64,000 bases of DNA from Bordetella genomosp. 9 (lineage in GTDB: Bacteria; Pseudomonadota; Gammaproteobacteria; Burkholderiales; Burkholderiaceae_B): positions 992,001 through 1,056,000 of the forward strand of contig NZ_NEVJ01000002.1 in NCBI RefSeq assembly GCF_002261425.1, written 5' to 3'. Under the pieces are notes generated by a model that was not told the DNA's origin, made no database searches, and saw only the letters and a list, made by a program, of their open reading frames with translations. A program made the position numbers and the translations under genes. This document shows positions 60,638 to 64,000 of the stretch, in pieces; position 1 is the first letter of the stretch, and each line of letters starts with the position of its first letter.

Positions 60638-61870
60638 ATGCCACATTCCACACCGCTCATTACGACGATCGTGGGCGGTCTGGTATTGGCCTTCATACTT
60701 GCGGCAGTCGCGGTCAGGCTCAAGCTGCCGCCCCTGATCGGCTATCTGTGCGCGGGGATCCTCTGTGGCCCCTACACGCCGGGTTTCACCGCCGACAGCC
60801 ATCTCGCCAACGAACTTGCCGAACTGGGCGTGATCCTGCTGATGTTCGGTGTGGGCCTGCACTTTTCATTGCGGGACCTGCTGTCGGTCAAGCACATCGC
60901 GGTCCCCGGGGCCATTGTGCAGATCGCCGCGGCGACCGCGATGGGCCTGGGGCTGTCATGGGTGCTGGGATGGAACATGGGGGCGGGCCTGCTGTTCGGC
61001 TTGGCCCTGTCCGTAGCCAGCACGGTGGTCCTGATCAAGGCCATGGAAGACCGCGATCTCGTCGAAACCAACGACGGCCGGATCGCGGTGGGCTGGCTCA
61101 TCGTGGAAGACCTGGCGATGGTCGCTGCGCTGGTCCTGATCCCGGCGCTGTCCGGCGTGTTGGGCGGCCGCGAGGATAACGGCGCCAACACCTCGCTGTG
61201 GATGATCCTGGGCCTGACCGCGCTCAAGGTGGCCGCCTTCGTCGTCGTCATGCTGGTGATCGGACGGCGTGTCATCCCATGGTTGCTGGAACGGGTCGTG
61301 TATACCGGCAACCGCGAACTCTTCCGCCTGGGCGTGCTGGCCTGCGCGCTGGGCATCGCGTACGGGGCGACCGCGCTGTTCGACGTGTCCTTCGCGCTCG
61401 GAGCCTTCTTCGCCGGCATGGTGATGGCCGAGTCCGAGTTCAGCCAGCGCGCGGCGGACGAATCGCTGCCCTTGCGCGATGCGTTCTCCGTCCTGTTCTT
61501 CGTATCGGTCGGCATGCTGTTCGACCCGATGGTGCTGATACGCGACCCCTGGGGCGTGCTGGGCACCTTCCTGATCATCGTGGTCGGCAAGTCGATCGCG
61601 TCCTACGTGATCGTGCGGGCATTCCGCCATCCCAAGCTCACGGCCCTGACCATTTCCGCCAGCCTGGCGCAGATCGGCGAGTTCTCCTTCATCCTGGCGG
61701 GCCTGGGCGTCAGCCAGGAAATCCTGCCCAAGGCAGGGCAGGACCTGGTGCTGGCCGGCGCCATCCTGTCCATCCTGGCCAATCCGCTGCTCTTCAACGC
61801 GCTGGACCGTTATCGGGCCAGGCTGGAAGGCACCCGCGCGCGGCCGGAAGAGCCGGACCCCGGCGTCTAG
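60638..61870 (+). CDS. CPA2 family cation:proton antiporter
   Basis: 410 residues with about twelve membrane helices. It has the CPA2 patterns L-P-P-L-I-G-Y-L-C-A-G and E-L-G-V-I-L-L-M-F-G-V-G-L-H-F-S, and L-A-Q-I-G-E-F-S-F-I-L-A-G. Close to YbaL/Kef proteins but ending after the membrane part, lacking the C-terminal TrkA/RCK domain that normally regulates these proteins. It exchanges potassium or sodium for protons. Its gating may be by another subunit or absent. Confidence 0.9.
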   Translation: MPHSTPLITTIVGGLVLAFILAAVAVRLKLPPLIGYLCAGILCGPYTPGFTADSHLANELAELGVILLMFGVGLHFSLRDLLSVKHIAVPGAIVQIAAATAMGLGLSWVLGWNMGAGLLFGLALSVASTVVLIKAMEDRDLVETNDGRIAVGWLIVEDLAMVAALVLIPALSGVLGGREDNGANTSLWMILGLTALKVAAFVVVMLVIGRRVIPWLLERVVYTGNRELFRLGVLACALGIAYGATALFDVSFALGAFFAGMVMAESEFSQRAADESLPLRDAFSVLFFVSVGMLFDPMVLIRDPWGVLGTFLIIVVGKSIASYVIVRAFRHPKLTALTISASLAQIGEFSFILAGLGVSQEILPKAGQDLVLAGAILSILANPLLFNALDRYRARLEGTRARPEEPDPGV

Positions 61871-62637
61871 GCCAGCGAGCCGCCGCCCCAGCTCGGGCCC
61901 AGGCTGATCCCGTCGCCCGCGCCGGTGGGCGGCGGCACCGTTTCCGCGCCGTCATGGCCATGGCGCGCGTTCCCCCCGGGATTGCAGGATGCGTGCACCA
62001 GCACCTTGGTCGCCGCGACGGCGTCCGGCGCGGTCAGCATGAAGGTATCGACCAGGGCCGCGATCCGCATGTCCAGCGAATCCGGCTCGGACAGGCCATG
62101 CACGAAGCCGATGCGCCAGGCCTCGCCGGCGCTGAAGGTTTCCCCGGTCAGGAACCAGCGCGTGGCGTCGCGCGGGCTCATGGTCCGCAGCACGTAGGGC
62201 GCGATGATGGACGGGATCAGTCCCAGCCGGGTTTCCGGCAGGGCGAAACTCGCCTGTGACGACGCGATGGCGATATCGCAGGCGGCGGCCAATCCCATGC
62301 CCATCCCCATGCAGGCGCCATGCAGGCGCACGATGGTCGGCTTGGGACAGCGGTATATCGTCTCGAGCATGGCCGCGCAGGCCCGGGCATCGGCATGGAT
62401 GGCGGATTCGCCGGCGCGCGCGATTTCGCGCTGCCAGGACTCGTCGGCCCCGCAGCAGAACGCGATGCCCCGGGCGGCCAGGACGATGGCGCGCACTTGG
62501 CTGTCGTCGGCCAGGCCGGCGTAGGTGGTCCTGAGTTCCTCGACCATCTGCCCATCCATGGCGTTGCGAACGTCCGGACGCGACAGCCATACCACCGCGG
62601 CCTGGGGCTTGTGCTCGATTTCCAGCGTCTGCAGCAT
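61867..62637 (-). CDS. Enoyl-CoA hydratase/isomerase (methylglutaconyl-CoA hydratase-like)
   Basis: 256 residues from the ATG at 62637, with GAGGG six bases upstream. Crotonase fold: oxyanion loops A-F-C-C-G-A-D (59-65) and H-G-A-C-M-G (106-111), and Glu135 in [10 protein letters not shown]. The position of the first catalytic glutamate of classic crotonase is Gly here (G-M-G-M-G-L), as in LiuC-type hydratases, and [10 protein letters not shown] matches that group. Likely acts in leucine or isovalerate breakdown, but no liu genes are adjacent. Ends four bases inside the antiporter gene. Confidence 0.88.
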   Translation of the reverse strand: MLQTLEIEHKPQAAVVWLSRPDVRNAMDGQMVEELRTTYAGLADDSQVRAIVLAARGIAFCCGADESWQREIARAGESAIHADARACAAMLETIYRCPKPTIVRLHGACMGMGMGLAAACDIAIASSQASFALPETRLGLIPSIIAPYVLRTMSPRDATRWFLTGETFSAGEAWRIGFVHGLSEPDSLDMRIAALVDTFMLTAPDAVAATKVLVHASCNPGGNARHGHDGAETVPPPTGAGDGISLGPSWGGGSLA

Positions 62638-62949
62638 GATGTGGCCCTCAACGATGCCTGCCAGCCCCGCGCCGGCGGCCCGGCGCAAGGCGGCCGGGCT
62701 CTCGCTCGCATTACATCCCCGTTGCGCAGCCTTGACAATCAGCGGGCGGGGATTAATCCAAATGTCGCCATCTTCGGGCCCGATCCGGCGAATCAGGGAC
62801 GCGTCACGCCGTGCCTTTCGGCCATTCCGGGCGCGTTTCCCGCAGGATCGGGGGGCATCACCCGTGCGGCCCGGGCGGGGGCGAAATATTCGCGGAATGC
62901 CACTGCGAGTACACTGATGGGTTTCGTTCCGCCCCTTTGCAGACTCAAC
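62638..62949. other. 312-bp intergenic region before ybiT
   Basis: No coding sequence is supported. It is divergent between the hydratase and ybiT. TTGACA at 62732-62737 is a perfect -35 hexamer on the plus strand, but no good -10 lies at the right spacing. TACACT, near 62910, could be a -10 closer to ybiT. No terminator or repeat was found. Confidence 0.5.
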
Positions 62950-64000
62950 GTGATATCCACAGCCAATCTCACCATCCAGTTCGGCCCCAAGCCCCTGTTC
63001 GAGAACGTCAGCGTCAAGTTCGGGGACGGCAACCGGTATGGACTGATCGGGGCCAACGGATCCGGCAAGTCCACCTTCATGAAAATCATCGGCGGCGACC
63101 TCGAGTCGTCGGCCGGCAGCGTCTCGCTTGAACCGGGCATGCGGCTGGGCAAGCTGCGCCAGGACCAGTTCGCCTTCGAGGACCAGCGGGTGCTGGACGT
63201 GGTGATGATGGGCCACACCGATATGTGGGCCGCCATGTCGGAACGCGACGCCATCTACGCCAACGCCGACGCGTCGGAAGAAGACTACATGCGCGCCGCG
63301 GACCTGGAAGCCAAGTTCGCCGAGTACGACGGCTATACGGCCGAGGCGCGCGCCGGCGAACTGCTGCTGGGCCTGGGCATCGCCGTCGACCAGCACAACC
63401 AGCCCATGCGGGAAATCGCCCCGGGCTGGAAGCTGCGCGTGCTGCTGGCGCAGGCGCTGTTTTCCAATCCGGACGTGCTGCTGCTGGACGAACCGACCAA
63501 CAACCTGGACATCAATACGATCCGCTGGCTGGAAGACGTGCTGAACGGCTACCAGAGCACGATGATCATCATCAGCCACGATCGCCATTTCCTGAACCAG
63601 GTCTGCACCCACATGGCCGACCTGGATTACCGCGAGATCCGCATCTATCCCGGCACCTACGACGACTACATGCTGGCTTCCACGCAGGCCCGCGAGCGGC
63701 TGTCGGCCAACAACGCCAAGGCCAAGGAGCGTATCGCCGAGCTGCAGGACTTCGTGCGCCGCTTCGCCGCCAACAAGTCCAAGTCGCGCCAGGCCACGTC
63801 GCGCCTGAAGCAGATCGACCGCATCAAGGCCGACCAGGTCGAAGTCAAGCCTTCGTCGCGCCAGAACCCGTACATCCGCTTCGAGCAGAACAAGGTCATG
63901 CACCGACTGGCCGTGACCGTCGACAACGTGTCCAAGGCCTACGACGCGCCTGTCATCCGCAAGTTCTCGGCGATGGTGGACGCGGGCGAGAAGATCGCCA
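62950..64000 (+). CDS. ybiT: ABC-F family ATPase YbiT (cut by window edge)
   Basis: 350 codons from a GTG at 62950 to the window edge, with no stop. The first ATPase domain has Walker [10 protein letters not shown], the unusual signature [12 protein letters not shown], Walker [12 protein letters not shown] and I-I-I-S-H-D-R-H, followed by the interdomain linker (about 240-310) with S-K-S-R-Q-A-T-S-R. The second domain is starting at the edge. The unusual signature and L-R-Q-D-Q-F-A-F-E are hallmarks of YbiT. ABC-F proteins act on the ribosome, not in transport; YbiT's exact job is unsettled. Confidence 0.93.
   Translation, partial: MISTANLTIQFGPKPLFENVSVKFGDGNRYGLIGANGSGKSTFMKIIGGDLESSAGSVSLEPGMRLGKLRQDQFAFEDQRVLDVVMMGHTDMWAAMSERDAIYANADASEEDYMRAADLEAKFAEYDGYTAEARAGELLLGLGIAVDQHNQPMREIAPGWKLRVLLAQALFSNPDVLLLDEPTNNLDINTIRWLEDVLNGYQSTMIIISHDRHFLNQVCTHMADLDYREIRIYPGTYDDYMLASTQARERLSANNAKAKERIAELQDFVRRFAANKSKSRQATSRLKQIDRIKADQVEVKPSSRQNPYIRFEQNKVMHRLAVTVDNVSKAYDAPVIRKFSAMVDAGEKIA

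Overview
The window is a 64-kb piece of a GC-rich betaproteobacterial chromosome. It most resembles Alcaligenaceae (Bordetella/Achromobacter-like). The reasons are three Bug-type (TctC) periplasmic receptors, five LysR regulators sitting beside small catabolic clusters, several ABC amino-acid importers, a dadA-alr pair with a divergent Lrp gene, and a very large glycine-rich autotransporter. No rRNA, tRNA, CRISPR array, insertion sequence or prophage was seen. Coding density is high and many genes in operons overlap by the four bases ATGA.

Layout. 1-1554 (minus): Bug receptor followed by an MmgE/PrpD gene cut by the window edge. 1681-4644: alr and dadA (D-alanine catabolism) with a divergent Lrp/AsnC regulator and a long inverted repeat between them. 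4698-7983: PfpI-like, SDR and 3-hydroxyisobutyrate-dehydrogenase-like genes with a divergent LysR gene. 8077-9122: Phd/YefM-like antitoxin and zeta-like kinase toxin with their own promoter. 9171-12729: LysR gene, M81/MlrC metallopeptidase, Bug receptor. 12803-17576 (minus): a branched-chain amino-acid type ABC importer made from only three genes, because LivH-LivM and LivG-LivF are each fused. 17717-22123: Lhr helicase. 22227-23624: LysR gene and an LprI-like protein. 23971-31209: a 2412-residue autotransporter with about 25 glycine-rich repeats. 31463-34465: a complete polar amino-acid ABC importer ending in a strong terminator. 34576-39574: EamA exporter, aldo/keto reductase, I78-inhibitor lipoprotein, MFS transporter and LysR gene. 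39598-46685: a seven-gene minus-strand operon (agmatinase-like ureohydrolase, RidA, solute-binding protein, MmgE/PrpD, two permeases, ATPase) with a divergent LysR gene. This looks like uptake and breakdown of a guanidino or other nitrogen compound. 46778-48794: alpha/beta hydrolase and Bug receptor. 48811-56660: thioredoxin-like protein, small membrane protein, DUF72, GNAT, DUF985 cupin, lytic transglycosylase, a possible Tgl-type transglutaminase, DHA2 MFS pump and a small periplasmic protein. 56806-64000: PHB-depolymerase-like esterase, HAD hydrolase, tadA, LD-carboxypeptidase with a histidine tail, CPA2 antiporter, enoyl-CoA hydratase, and a ybiT ABC-F gene cut by the window edge.

The general picture is a metabolically flexible, host- or soil-associated bacterium importing organic acids and amino acids through many dedicated periplasmic-binding-protein systems. 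The least ordinary items are the hybrid toxin-antitoxin pair, the doubly fused Liv importer, the giant autotransporter with its operator-like upstream repeats, the possible Tgl-like transglutaminase, and the guanidino-type operon. All functional calls come from reading motifs; no database search was run.
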